DNA of 42,166 bases, from contig DASYZB010000050.1 in NCBI GenBank assembly GCA_035946615.1, forward strand, positions 1-42,166, given 5' to 3'. How positions within the stretch are numbered: the stretch's first letter is position 1; the number at the start of each line of letters is the position of its first letter. Below the pieces are notes generated by a model, which worked only from the letters and a program-made list of their open reading frames with translations, did no database searches and was not told the DNA's origin. The translations under genes were made by a program, and so were the position numbers. This DNA is from Verrucomicrobiia bacterium. GTDB taxonomy: Bacteria; Verrucomicrobiota; Verrucomicrobiia; Limisphaerales; UBA8199. This document shows, in pieces, positions 1-8,750 of the stretch.

Positions 1-837
1 CCAAAATGTCAGCCCCAATTGGTTCTCCGAAACGATGGCTCAATGACCCCGTGGGGCGAGTTAGGCACTAATTTGCCTCCCGGAATTACCAACGTAGTTG
101 CAATTGCTAATTACGGGGGTAACGCATTGGTCTTGCAAAACGATGGCACGGTGTTCGCATGGGGCGATAACACCTATGGCCAGACCAACGTACCGGAGGG
201 TTTGAGCAATGTTGTTCAAGTCGCGCAAGGTTACAGCTTCGAGCTTGTGCTCCGGTCAGATTCGACCGTTGTTGCCTGGGGATCCGATGTGGATGGAGTG
301 ATCAGTGGCGCTTCCGGGCTCACCAATGTGGTGGCCATTGCTGCAGGCCCCGATCACGTTCTGGCGTTGTTTAATGACGGCACGATTACCGCCTGGGGGA
401 ATGATGATTTCGGGCAAACTAATGTGCCGACTGGTTTAAGCAATGTTGTGGCTGTTGCGGGCCGACCCTTTCATAGCTTGGCCTTGAAGAACGACGGCAC
501 TGTGGTCGGCTGGGGGCTGAACGCCTTAGGGCAGATTTCGATTCCCGTTGGGTTACGGCGGGTATTTGCCATCGCCGGGGGAAACGAATCGAGTTACGCG
601 CTTGTGGCCGACCTAAAAATCGATTCTATCCGCATGAACGGTGTGAGTCCCGAGTTGTCGTTTCGCACCTTTACGGGCGAGGGCTATGCGGTGGAGGCTT
701 CATCCGATCTGACACCGGGAAGCTGGGTCGATTTGCCGGGAGGCAATCTGATAGGAGACGGAACTGAGGCCGTATTTACCGACACCTCACCACTAACCGC
801 CGGAAACAGATTCTACCGGATCAGGCTGGTTCCGTAA
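1..837 (+). CDS. RCC1-repeat beta-propeller protein, 5' partial
   Basis: The frame is open from the first base of the window, so the N-terminus lies upstream. The TTG at 19 is only the first start-like codon and is unlikely to be the true start. The visible part has at least four repeats of about 50 residues, with the recurring pattern L-x-NDGTV-x-WG, G-Q-(T/I)-N-x-P-x-GL-x-NV and V-x-A-(I/V)-A, the signature of RCC1-type seven-bladed propellers. The last 75 residues form a different module ending in FYRIRLVP, a type often seen at the C-terminus of large secreted verrucomicrobial proteins. It is probably an exported protein that uses the propeller as a binding platform. The partner is unknown. 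The family is clear; the role is not. Confidence 0.8.
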   Translation, partial: PKCQPQLVLRNDGSMTPWGELGTNLPPGITNVVAIANYGGNALVLQNDGTVFAWGDNTYGQTNVPEGLSNVVQVAQGYSFELVLRSDSTVVAWGSDVDGVISGASGLTNVVAIAAGPDHVLALFNDGTITAWGNDDFGQTNVPTGLSNVVAVAGRPFHSLALKNDGTVVGWGLNALGQISIPVGLRRVFAIAGGNESSYALVADLKIDSIRMNGVSPELSFRTFTGEGYAVEASSDLTPGSWVDLPGGNLIGDGTEAVFTDTSPLTAGNRFYRIRLVP

Positions 838-849
838 CGCTCGCTTCGC

Positions 850-1089
850 CTATCTCTGTCGAAAGCCGAGCCAGGCCACAAGCATGCCACCGCCGATTAG
901 CGCGATGCCAATTGGACGCAGGACGGGAATGGTCTTTTCGGTCGTGGCGGTTGCCTTGAAATTGCCGAACCGGAACACTTCTTCTTGGGTCTGGAATTTA
1001 ACCCAGCTCAGGGCAAGGGAAAGGATTCCCACCGCGATCAGGACCACCCCAATTCTTGCCGTCGTGTTCAGAGGCGCCCCACGGGTCAT
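850..1089 (-). CDS. small two-helix membrane protein
   Basis: This is a 79-residue protein with two hydrophobic segments, about residues 11-30 (RIGVVLIAVGILSLALSW) and 57-76 (PIGIALIGGGMLVAWLGF), separated by a polar stretch rich in Thr, Lys and Phe. The topology suggests a hairpin inner-membrane protein. It begins 9 bp after the stop of the proline-rich gene upstream on the same strand, so the two are probably co-transcribed. I do not recognise a named family with certainty; small DUF3185-like membrane proteins have a similar layout. Its function is unknown. Confidence 0.55.
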   Translation of the reverse strand: MTRGAPLNTTARIGVVLIAVGILSLALSWVKFQTQEEVFRFGNFKATATTEKTIPVLRPIGIALIGGGMLVAWLGFRQR

Positions 1090-1098
1090 AGATTCGCT

Positions 1099-1686
1099 TT
1101 ACCTGTCATCCCGTTTCTTTTCTTCCTTTTTCGGCGCAGGCTTTTGCTGCTCTTTGCGAACCGGCTCCTGCGGACGGGCCGCGAAACGAGCGTGCTCCAT
1201 ACCCGGCTCGGGACGACCCGGCTCGGGACGACCGGGTGCGGGGTGCCCCACAAATGGGTGCGGGCGCGCCTCGGGCGTGTGAAAGCGGTTGAGTTCTCGA
1301 AAATCCGCAGCGCGCCTCACCCGAAGCCCGTAGCCAGGCCGCCAGCCGTATGGCCGATAAAACCAACGATGATATTCGGGGTGCCAGTAACAATAACGTC
1401 CGCCGATAAAGACGTAGTCCACCTCAACCGGGGGCGGCACGAACTCTACTACCGCGCTTTCCTCCACCACGACGGGCGGCGGCTCGTCTGGCGGGGGCAT
1501 CGGGACAACTGCCACCGGGGCGGGCTGCGGGACGTAAACCGTGCAGCCTTGCCAGAAAGGCACCCCCAGGCCCAGCAGGAGGAGAACTCGAACAGTCTGC
1601 CCCTGCGCCTTTCTGAATGATGCGCCAGGACGAAAGCTCGAATTCGAGGGGCTAAATGTCCTTTGCTTTTGGTGTATCAGTTTCAT
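1099..1686 (-). CDS. secreted proline-rich, possible lipoprotein
   Basis: The product has 195 residues. A basic n-region is followed by a hydrophobic stretch RVLLLLGLGVPFW and then Gln-Gly-Cys near residue 48, which could be a poor lipobox (the -3 position is Trp, not the usual Leu). After it come a Pro/Val-rich linker, a central aromatic segment with YCYWHPEYHRWFYRPYGWRPG-type spacing (many Tyr, Trp, His and Arg), and a C-terminal low-complexity tail with tandem GRPEP repeats and Lys/Glu runs. Similar Tyr/Trp/His-rich small envelope proteins are common in this phylum but uncharacterised. It is probably envelope-located. It leads a likely operon with the two-helix membrane gene 9 bp downstream. 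The open frame on the opposite strand over this region looks like a compositional shadow. Confidence 0.55.
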   Translation of the reverse strand: MKLIHQKQRTFSPSNSSFRPGASFRKAQGQTVRVLLLLGLGVPFWQGCTVYVPQPAPVAVVPMPPPDEPPPVVVEESAVVEFVPPPVEVDYVFIGGRYCYWHPEYHRWFYRPYGWRPGYGLRVRRAADFRELNRFHTPEARPHPFVGHPAPGRPEPGRPEPGMEHARFAARPQEPVRKEQQKPAPKKEEKKRDDR

Positions 1687-1941
1687 GATTAGGTTCTACA
1701 ATTAGTTCGGTTTATCGCGGCCACGCGCACCCCCCGCGAACAGGTTTCATTCAGCCCTAATTCAAATGGAAGCCGCCTTTATTTGCAAGGCGCGATTCCA
1801 CTCGCCACGCCACCCACGCTTCCCTGTTGAAGTCCTGCCGCACCTCGGGTAGGCTGGCTGCTTGGGGCCACTCGGCGGATGGCAACTCGGGGCATCCCGT
1901 GGCGGCATGACGGTTTGCAATTTTAGACGTATTTACATTTT

Positions 1942-3312
1942 ATGACGCTCACGGAAAAAATCCTTGCCCGTGCGGCTGGCAAAGCCCGCGTTGAGGCGGG
2001 AGACAATATTTGGGTAAAGGCCGACGTGCTCATGACGCATGACGTGTGCGGTCCTGGCACGATTGGCGTGTTCAAACGCGAATTCGGCCCCAAAGCCACG
2101 GTTTGGGACCGCAACAAGGTGGTGATTATCCCTGACCACTACATTTTCACGTCGGATTCGAAATCGAATCGCAACGTGGACATCCTGCGCGATTTCGTAA
2201 AGGAACAGCGGATCACTTATTTCTACGATGTGATCGATGACCCCACCGGGCATTGGGTGTTCGATTCGTCTAAGGGGCCTCTCCAGCGCCAGTTTGGGTC
2301 GCGCTATGCCGGCGTTTGCCATACGGCTTTACCGGAGAAAGGCCATACCCGGCCCGGAGAAATTCTTTTTGGGACGGATTCCCATACCTGCATGGCTGGG
2401 GCCTTCAACGAGTTTGCCACGGGCATTGGCAACACGGACGCCGGGTTCGTTATGGGCACCGGCAAGCTGTTGCTCAAGGTTCCTGAAACGATGCACTTCC
2501 GGCTCGAAGGCCAATTGCAACCGGGGGTGATGGCCAAGGATCTCATCCTGCATTGCATCGGGGCCATTGGCTTCGATGGGGCCACTTATCGCGCGATGCA
2601 GTTCGATGGACCCGGCACCACCTCGTTGAGCATCGACGACCGCATGACCATCGCCAATATGGCCATCGAGGCGGGCGGCAAAAACGGGATTTTCGAGTTC
2701 GATTCCCAGACCAGAGCCTTTGTGGATTATCGCAACAAGCTCAACGGAACCAAAACCAGTTACGAACCGGTTGAACGCGATCCGGACGAACGATTTGTTT
2801 ATGAGTTGATCGTGGACCTTTCCAAGCTCGAACCAACCGTTGCCTGCCACCCCGACCCGGGCCAGCGCAAGCTCGCCAAGGAATTGGGCCATATCAAACT
2901 CGACCGCGCCTACATCGGCTCATGCACCGGTGGAAAGACCAGCGATTTCCTCGAATTCGCCCGCGTGCTGCGCGGCAAACGGGTGGCCATTGATACCTTC
3001 GGCGTCCCCGCCACACCCGAAATCGTGCATCAGCTCCAGACGGCCCGGTGGGGGGAAAAAACGATCTGGGAAATCCTCGTCGCCGCCGGCGTGCAGATGA
3101 CCGAGAACGCCGGGTGCGCCGCTTGCCTGGGCGGGCCGGTCGATACCTTTGGCCGCATGAATTCGCCCATGAAATGCATCAGCGCCACCAACCGGAACTT
3201 CCCTGGCCGGATGGGCCACAAGGAATCCCAGGTGTTTCTTGCCTCACCGGCCACAGTTGCTGCCAGCGCCCTGACCGGACGCATCACCGACCCGCGCGAA
3301 TACCTGAGCTGA
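1942..3312 (+). CDS. leuC: 3-isopropylmalate dehydratase large subunit (aconitase family)
   Basis: This 456-residue aconitase-superfamily large subunit is predicted to isomerise 2- and 3-isopropylmalate in leucine synthesis. All three [4Fe-4S] ligands are visible: Cys328 in GSCTGG, and Cys392 and Cys395 in AGCAACLGG. The GTDSHTC motif (about 144-150) and the GKDGIF-like and NRNFPGRMG segments also fit. Usual length for LeuC is about 465. No leuD-like small subunit gene lies on either side: the next gene, 13 bp downstream, encodes a membrane polymerase. A partner must therefore be elsewhere if this is a two-subunit enzyme. A related homoaconitase or methyl-substituted substrate cannot be excluded from sequence alone. 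The ATG at 1942 gives the expected N-terminus (MTLTEKIL). Confidence 0.85.
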   Translation: MTLTEKILARAAGKARVEAGDNIWVKADVLMTHDVCGPGTIGVFKREFGPKATVWDRNKVVIIPDHYIFTSDSKSNRNVDILRDFVKEQRITYFYDVIDDPTGHWVFDSSKGPLQRQFGSRYAGVCHTALPEKGHTRPGEILFGTDSHTCMAGAFNEFATGIGNTDAGFVMGTGKLLLKVPETMHFRLEGQLQPGVMAKDLILHCIGAIGFDGATYRAMQFDGPGTTSLSIDDRMTIANMAIEAGGKNGIFEFDSQTRAFVDYRNKLNGTKTSYEPVERDPDERFVYELIVDLSKLEPTVACHPDPGQRKLAKELGHIKLDRAYIGSCTGGKTSDFLEFARVLRGKRVAIDTFGVPATPEIVHQLQTARWGEKTIWEILVAAGVQMTENAGCAACLGGPVDTFGRMNSPMKCISATNRNFPGRMGHKESQVFLASPATVAASALTGRITDPREYLS

Positions 3313-3325
3313 CTGCCGCCGCGCC

Positions 3326-5263
3326 ATGAGCCAAGAAACTGTCGATCGATGGTGCGAGCGGGGTGTCCTGTACTTGGTCCTGGCCATCCTGACCTTTGGT
3401 CCCCTGGCCATCGGCGCGGTGCGCGGATTCGATTTTGCTATTATCGAGGGGTTGACCCTTGGAGTCATGGCGCTTTGGGCAATCCGCCTCTGGGTCAGCC
3501 CCCGCCCGCAATTACTCTGGCCGCCCATCTGCTGGGCGGTCATTGCCTTTTCTCTCTATGCAGTGGGACGTTACCTGACCGCCGATATTGAATACGTCGC
3601 CCGCCAGGAAGTGCTCCACGTGCTGGTTTATGCGTTCCTGTTCCTGGCTATTTTGAACAATCTGCACCGGCAGGAAACAACTCAGATCATCAGCTTTGCC
3701 TTGGTTTTTCTGGCGATGGCGATTTCCTTTTACGCCGTTTACCAGTTCCTCACCGACTCGAATTATGTTTGGGGCTTGCCAAAAGCCTACCCACACCGCG
3801 GCTCGGGGACCTATATCAATCCCAATGACCTGGCCGGTTTTCTCGAAATGCTCCTGCCGATTGGCCTGGCCTACGCCCTGGTGGGCCGGCTCAAGCCCGT
3901 GACTCGCATCCTGCTCAGCTACGCCAGCCTGGCGATTCTGGCTGGCATCGCCGTCACCATTTCCCGAGGCGGCTGGGTCTCGACCGGCGTGGCCCTGACC
4001 CTGTTGCTCGGGGCTTTGGCCTTTCGCCGGCGTTATCGGCTCCCTGTCCTTGTTCTGGCCGTGGTTGCCATCGGCGTTGGAGCCTTTCTCCTGCCTAAAA
4101 GCTTTTTCATCCAATCCCGTATCAAACAAACCATGTCGGCTTCGAATAAAGTCAATGACGACATGCGGTTTGCGATTTGGGCGCCGGCGTGGCGGATGTG
4201 GCAGGACCATCCCTGGTGGGGAGTGGGGCCGGCGCACTTTGATGCGCGCTTCCACCAGTACCGCCCCGAGGGCGTGCAGTTGAGCCCCGTGCGTACCCAT
4301 AACGATTACCTCAACACGCTGGTTGATTGGGGTGTGACCGGCCTGGCTCTGGTTCTTGCCGCGGTCGCGCTGTTGTTTTTTGGTGTTTGGAAGACGCGCT
4401 CCTCGGTGCGATTGTCGAGCGGGGAATTGGGGGGCAAATCCGGCAGCAACAAGTTCGCTTTTGTGTTGGGGGCCAGTTTGGGTTTGGTGGCAATTCTGGT
4501 CCATTCGTTTGTTGATTTCAACATGCATATCCCCGCCAATGCGATCCTGGCAGTGACCCTGATGGCTTTGCTGAGCAGCCACCTGCGGTTCGCCACCGAG
4601 CGCTATTGGTTCACTCTGAAGGTGTGGTCCAGAGTCCTGGCCAGCGCCCTGCTCTTTTTGGGAGGCGCTTATGTCGCCCAACAGGCCTGGCGCCTCGGGA
4701 CTGAGGCTCTATGGCTCGATCGGGCCGAACGGGCCCCCGTTTTCTCGGCCAAACAAATCGATTTGCTCTCCCGCGCCTTTGCTTCTGACCCAATGAACCC
4801 GGAAACCGCCCTTTCAATAGGCGAGGCCTTTCGCCGCGAAAGCCAGGAGGGGGGGGAGTTTTATCAAGGACAGCAGGGAGCGAATTATCGCACGCTGGCA
4901 GAACAGGCCATGACCTGGTATCAGCGCGGGATGAAGCTCAATCCCTGGGATAGCCGCAACTACTCAGGTTATGGCTGGTGCCTGGATTGGCTGGACCGCC
5001 AGGCCGAATCCGCCCCTTATTTCAGCCAAGCTGAGGAACTGGACCCGAACAATTATTTCAACCTGAATAATATCGGCTTGCACTACATTCAGGCGGGGGA
5101 TTTCGCAGCCGCTAAACCGTGGTTCGAACGCTCGCTGCGCCTTGAATGGCACGACAACCCGATTGCGCAGAATTACCTCCAGATAGCCAATATGCGCTTG
5201 CTCGATGCCGCCACCAATGAATTGAGCGCCCGGCTTGGCAGAAAGATGGAGGCAGAGAAATAA
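3326..5263 (+). CDS. O-antigen ligase/polymerase-like membrane protein with C-terminal TPRs
   Basis: The product has 645 residues. About ten hydrophobic helices cover residues 12-450, with the Wzy/WaaL-type core: SRGGW at 213-217, WWGVGPAHFD at 297-306, and HNDYLNTLVDWGVTG at 325-339. The conserved Arg and His of this family fall in these loops. The final 110 residues contain two or three TPR-like helical repeats (AEQAMTWYQRGMKLNPWD, then ESAPYFSQAEELDPNN, then AAKPWFERSLRLEW). Proteins of this family join or polymerise lipid-linked sugar repeats at the inner membrane; here the acceptor is unknown. The gene sits alone, with no glycosyltransferases nearby, 13 bp behind leuC. The TPR tail is probably a protein-interaction module facing one side of the membrane. 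Confidence 0.8.
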   Translation: MSQETVDRWCERGVLYLVLAILTFGPLAIGAVRGFDFAIIEGLTLGVMALWAIRLWVSPRPQLLWPPICWAVIAFSLYAVGRYLTADIEYVARQEVLHVLVYAFLFLAILNNLHRQETTQIISFALVFLAMAISFYAVYQFLTDSNYVWGLPKAYPHRGSGTYINPNDLAGFLEMLLPIGLAYALVGRLKPVTRILLSYASLAILAGIAVTISRGGWVSTGVALTLLLGALAFRRRYRLPVLVLAVVAIGVGAFLLPKSFFIQSRIKQTMSASNKVNDDMRFAIWAPAWRMWQDHPWWGVGPAHFDARFHQYRPEGVQLSPVRTHNDYLNTLVDWGVTGLALVLAAVALLFFGVWKTRSSVRLSSGELGGKSGSNKFAFVLGASLGLVAILVHSFVDFNMHIPANAILAVTLMALLSSHLRFATERYWFTLKVWSRVLASALLFLGGAYVAQQAWRLGTEALWLDRAERAPVFSAKQIDLLSRAFASDPMNPETALSIGEAFRRESQEGGEFYQGQQGANYRTLAEQAMTWYQRGMKLNPWDSRNYSGYGWCLDWLDRQAESAPYFSQAEELDPNNYFNLNNIGLHYIQAGDFAAAKPWFERSLRLEWHDNPIAQNYLQIANMRLLDAATNELSARLGRKMEAEK

Positions 5264-5357
5264 CATTTTTATCTTTCAGCCTCCATTTTTCTGCCATCGG
5301 CGCAAAAATCGGCCAGTTCCGGCTGGAAAAAGGCCCAAAAAAAAGTTTGAAAAGTGG

Positions 5358-5385
5358 TTGACAGCTTGCGTATCTCGTTTAGAAT
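5358..5385 (+). promoter_or_regulatory. sigma70-type promoter for the FecR-domain gene
   Basis: A perfect -35 box TTGACA at 5358-5363 is followed after 16 bp by TAGAAT at 5380-5385 (5 of 6 matches to the -10 consensus). Transcription would start near 5392, giving a leader of about 34 bases before the ATG at 5426. The GTG at 5354 overlaps the -35 box, which argues against that longer start for the gene. Confidence 0.75.
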
Positions 5386-5425
5386 TCCAACAAATAGACG
5401 GGTTCATTATTTGAGCAGCACACTT

Positions 5426-6274
5426 ATGAAACACACTCGAAGTCTCTTTAGCGGCTTGGTTGCCAGCGCGGTTGCCCTGGCAATGGTCTCCACATTAGCG
5501 GCCCAGACCGTCGAAGGCGTGGCCAAGGTGGTTCGGGTCAAAGGCCCAGCCCGTTACAGCACCGGCGGCAATGTCTGGCAGCCGTTGCATTCAGGAATGG
5601 TCCTGCGGCCCGGCACGACCGTCCAGACCGGCACCGAAGAAGGCTCCTACGTCGATCTGGTTTTGGGCGGAGCCAATGCCCCGGTTCCACAACCGGTCGT
5701 TTATCGTCCTTACATTCCTGACTCGATGGCCACTATGGCCTATCAGCCTTCGGCTGAGCAAAACGTCGTCAGGGTTTGGCAGAACTCGGCTTTGGGAATC
5801 GACAAGTTGACATCGATGCGCACCGGAGCGGACGTGGTCAGCGAAACACAGCTCGACCTGAAGATGGGCCGCATCACCGGCAACGTAAAGAAAATGACTG
5901 CCGCCTCGAAATACGAAGTCAAGCTGCCCAATGGCGTGGCGGGTGTTCGCGGCACACTCTATGACATCTCCGCTGAAGGCGTAGTCAAGGTTTTCGTCGG
6001 CTCGATGGTTCTTGCTTGGGTGGACCCCAAGTCCGGTAACGTCACAACTCAAGTCATCATGGGTGGCCAGCAGTACGACGCGCGCACGGGACAGATTACC
6101 CCGGTTTCAGCGACTGAGATGGGCGCATTCGAGAACATCGGCTTGGCGATGCGCGTGGTGACTACTCCAACCCCTATCACCCTCGCCAATAATCTGGCTG
6201 TGACGCCGATCTCACCGGTAGGGTTCTCGGGCACAGGTCCCCTTCCCGAGCCGGTTTTTACATTTGGGTTTTGA
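5426..6274 (+). CDS. secreted FecR-domain protein
   Basis: From the ATG at 5426 the product is 282 residues, with a Sec signal peptide (MKHTRSLFSGLVASAVALAM, then STLAAQ). The FecR-type core follows: a VVRVKG strand, GMVLRPGTTVQTG, a central ARTG/AGADV region, and the hallmark NGVAGVRGTLYDI. In better-known systems FecR domains act as periplasmic sensors. In Verrucomicrobia and Cyanobacteria, secreted FecR proteins often stand beside CHASE2-domain cyclases or kinases, as here. The promoter at 5358-5385 and the terminator at 6305-6340 delimit this as its own strong transcription unit, with possible read-through into the cyclase 81 bp downstream. The ligand is unknown. Confidence 0.85.
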   Translation: MKHTRSLFSGLVASAVALAMVSTLAAQTVEGVAKVVRVKGPARYSTGGNVWQPLHSGMVLRPGTTVQTGTEEGSYVDLVLGGANAPVPQPVVYRPYIPDSMATMAYQPSAEQNVVRVWQNSALGIDKLTSMRTGADVVSETQLDLKMGRITGNVKKMTAASKYEVKLPNGVAGVRGTLYDISAEGVVKVFVGSMVLAWVDPKSGNVTTQVIMGGQQYDARTGQITPVSATEMGAFENIGLAMRVVTTPTPITLANNLAVTPISPVGFSGTGPLPEPVFTFGF

Positions 6275-6304
6275 CGCTCAATAAGGCGCAAAGATATATC
6301 TCTC

Positions 6305-6340
6305 AAAACCAGAGCAACCTTGTGTTGCTCTGGTTTTTTT
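6305..6340 (+). terminator. rho-independent terminator after the FecR gene
   Basis: Left arm 6305-6318 (AAAACCAGAGCAAC) pairs perfectly with 6324-6337 across a 5-base loop, followed by a T-run through 6340. It lies 30 bp after the FecR-gene stop and ends only 16 bp before the cyclase start codon, so termination efficiency would set how much of the cyclase is made from the upstream promoter. Confidence 0.9.
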
Positions 6341-6355
6341 ATTTATTGTTAACTG

Positions 6356-8686
6356 GTGAAGTTCACGCCCGCTCAGCGCATTCCCGCTTTGGTCGCCTTG
6401 GGGGTAATCATCCTGGTATGCTGGGCGAGTTGGCGGCGAGCGGACCTGTTTGAGCGGCTGGAACGGATGACCTTCGATATGCGGGTTCGTGCTGCTGTGC
6501 GCTACCATCCCACGGTCGCCACCAACCTCGGTTTTGTTTTCATCGACGAGGACAGCGTTCAGCGCGTGTGGAATGGGTCGTTAGGGTATCGGTTCGGTCT
6601 GTATTGGCCCCGCCAGGTTTACGGACGAATAGTGCAGGAATTAGCCACCCAGGGGGCACGGGCCATCGCCTTTGATGTTCTCTTCGGCGAGTTGCGTCCC
6701 GATCATCCCGCCGTTCAGATGGCCGACGGGAGTGTGGGACCTGATTCTGACGACTTTTTCGCCCAGCAAATGCGGCGGGCCGGGAACGTCATCATCGCGC
6801 AAACACCTGAAATTACCCCTCCGGCGCTCTTCGCCACCAATGCCTGGGCCGTGGGCGATGTCTCAACAGATAAGGATTTGGACAGCATCCTGCGCCGGGC
6901 AAAGGTTTTCCGTCTCTATCACGAATGGCATCCGGCGTTTTTGCAATTAGAGGCTGACCCAGGATTCGGAGTGGACCTGCGCAAGGCGCGCATTGAACCC
7001 CGCCGGATCGTTTTGCCACGGGCGGGGGGCGAGCCTATCGTCGTGCCTCTGGATGCCAATGGCAATTTCGAGGTCGCGGATTTCTGGGGCGACAACCTCC
7101 CGCCCGGCATCGCGCGAAAGGCCAGGCCCTTTACCGAGGAACGCGTTTGGCACATGGGCGTCGTGCTGGCTGCGCGCGAGCTAGGATTAGACTTGGCCAA
7201 TGCCCAAATCGACCTTCCCCATGGGCGCATCACCCTGCGGAATCGGGCGGGCCTCGAGCGAGTGATCCCGGTCGATGGCCAGGGCAATATGCTCATTGAT
7301 TGGTGCCTGACGGTCAATAGCCCGCAGCTCACGCGCGAGCCGATCCAGGACCTGCTTGAGCAGTACCGACAGCGGCTATTGGGCGCCACAAATCAGTTTC
7401 TCAATCGTTGGCGCGGCAAACTGGCGATAATCGGGTCCAGCGCAGTTGTCGGCAATAATCTGACCGACCGCGGAGCGACGCCCTTGAGTCCAGACACGCT
7501 GCTGGTAAGCAAACACTGGAACGTGGCCAACTCGATAATCACTGGCCGGTTTGTGCGGCGCGCTCCACTGGGAGTGGAGCTGGGGTTGGTAGTGTTGCTT
7601 GGGCTTGGGGCGACCATCGTGACACTGCGCCTACGCGTGCTGCTTGCCTCCATGCTGGTCCTGCTGCTGAGCCTGGCTTATGCTGTTTTCGCTTCCATCC
7701 TCTATTTTCGCACGCGCTATTGGTTGCCCATCGTGTTGCCTCTGGGAGGCGCCTGGTTGATGACCCACGTTTGCCTGGTGACCTGGCGGGTCGTCTTCGA
7801 GTCCGCAGAACGCAAGCGCGTCCGCTCCATTTTCTCAACCATCGTCTCGCCTAAGATTGTCAACGAACTGCTCCAAGCTCAGGCTCTGAGCCTTGGAGGC
7901 ACTCGCCGCGAAATTACCGTGTTGTTTGCCGATGTGCGCGGGTTCACCGAATTCACCGACTCCAGCCAGGAGCAGGTGGCAGAGCATGTCCGCCAAAGGG
8001 GCTTGCAAGGCCAGGCCGCCGAGACCTGCTTCGATGAGCAGGCGCGGGAGACTCTCCGGACAATTAATCTCTATCTTGGATTGGTCGCAGAAACGATTCT
8101 GCAGCAGGATGGGACTCTGGATAAATTCATAGGCGATTGCGTGATGGCCTTTTGGGGCGCGCCGACTCCCCACTCGAAGCATGCGTTGGCGTGCGTCCGG
8201 GCGGCAGTGCAGGCGCAGCGGGGAATTCACGACCTTAACCTTCAGCGCGCGGCGCAGAACAAAGCAATCGCCTTGGAGAACCAGGCCCGCGCCGCTGCAG
8301 GCCAGCCCCCAGTCCCGCTGCTGCCGATTCTATTTGTTGGCACCGGCATCAACACGGGCATGGCAACCGTCGGCTTAATGGGAGCAGAAACCAAGTCGGT
8401 CGTGCGCCAGGGCAGCTACACTGTTTTTGGCCGGGAAGTCAATCTGGCCAGCCGCCTCGAAAGCGCCTCCGAACGTGGCCGCATTTTCATCAGCCAATCC
8501 ACCTGGGCACACTTGCAACGAGACGACCCGGCTTTGGGGGCATCCTGCGTTCCCTTGCCACCCCTTACCGTAAAGGGTATCCGCGCCCCAGTGCAGGTCT
8601 ATGAGGTCCCCTGGAGACTCTCCGGCACCCGCCGTATCGAAGAGGAATTTGCGCTGCCTCAGCAGGAAACCGCAAAGAAGGGCTGA
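6356..8686 (+). CDS. CHASE2-domain class III adenylate/guanylate cyclase
   Basis: This 776-residue protein has an N-terminal helix (10-26), an extracytoplasmic CHASE2 sensor region (about 30-395), three hydrophobic helices at about 405-478, and a C-terminal class III cyclase domain (about 515-750). Catalytic residues are intact: metal-binding Asp526 (LFADVRGF) and Asp594 (DKFIGD), base-contacting Lys590, and transition-state residues Asn696 and Arg700 (VNLASR). Thr689 sits where classical cyclases have Asp, the class IIIb pattern, which in studied enzymes goes with cAMP synthesis and bicarbonate response. Two insertions, about 533-565 and 625-655, enlarge the catalytic domain. The start is GTG at 6356. 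Pairing with the secreted FecR protein suggests an envelope signal converted to cyclic nucleotide. ATP specificity is inferred, not shown. Confidence 0.88.
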   Translation: MKFTPAQRIPALVALGVIILVCWASWRRADLFERLERMTFDMRVRAAVRYHPTVATNLGFVFIDEDSVQRVWNGSLGYRFGLYWPRQVYGRIVQELATQGARAIAFDVLFGELRPDHPAVQMADGSVGPDSDDFFAQQMRRAGNVIIAQTPEITPPALFATNAWAVGDVSTDKDLDSILRRAKVFRLYHEWHPAFLQLEADPGFGVDLRKARIEPRRIVLPRAGGEPIVVPLDANGNFEVADFWGDNLPPGIARKARPFTEERVWHMGVVLAARELGLDLANAQIDLPHGRITLRNRAGLERVIPVDGQGNMLIDWCLTVNSPQLTREPIQDLLEQYRQRLLGATNQFLNRWRGKLAIIGSSAVVGNNLTDRGATPLSPDTLLVSKHWNVANSIITGRFVRRAPLGVELGLVVLLGLGATIVTLRLRVLLASMLVLLLSLAYAVFASILYFRTRYWLPIVLPLGGAWLMTHVCLVTWRVVFESAERKRVRSIFSTIVSPKIVNELLQAQALSLGGTRREITVLFADVRGFTEFTDSSQEQVAEHVRQRGLQGQAAETCFDEQARETLRTINLYLGLVAETILQQDGTLDKFIGDCVMAFWGAPTPHSKHALACVRAAVQAQRGIHDLNLQRAAQNKAIALENQARAAAGQPPVPLLPILFVGTGINTGMATVGLMGAETKSVVRQGSYTVFGREVNLASRLESASERGRIFISQSTWAHLQRDDPALGASCVPLPPLTVKGIRAPVQVYEVPWRLSGTRRIEEEFALPQQETAKKG

Positions 8687-8750
8687 AGGTCGAGTCCTTG
8701 GGTCCTGCTTTTGTTTGTGGTTGTCCCCCCTCTGCTGCTAAGCTGCTTTC

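Noticed and set aside
985-1620. 211-codon plus-strand frame with a hydrophobic run near the middle
   Set aside because: It runs antisense to the two small envelope genes, and its Leu/Arg runs come from repeats coding Lys/Glu and Pro on the other strand.
3512-4681. 389-codon minus-strand open frame over the O-antigen polymerase gene
   Set aside because: It is rich in Gln, His, Arg and Gly without hydrophobic core patterns; the plus-strand frame has the clear membrane topology.
5354-5425. Upstream extension of the FecR gene from GTG at 5354
   Set aside because: It overlaps the -35 box of a near-consensus promoter, and the ATG at 5426 begins with a proper signal peptide.
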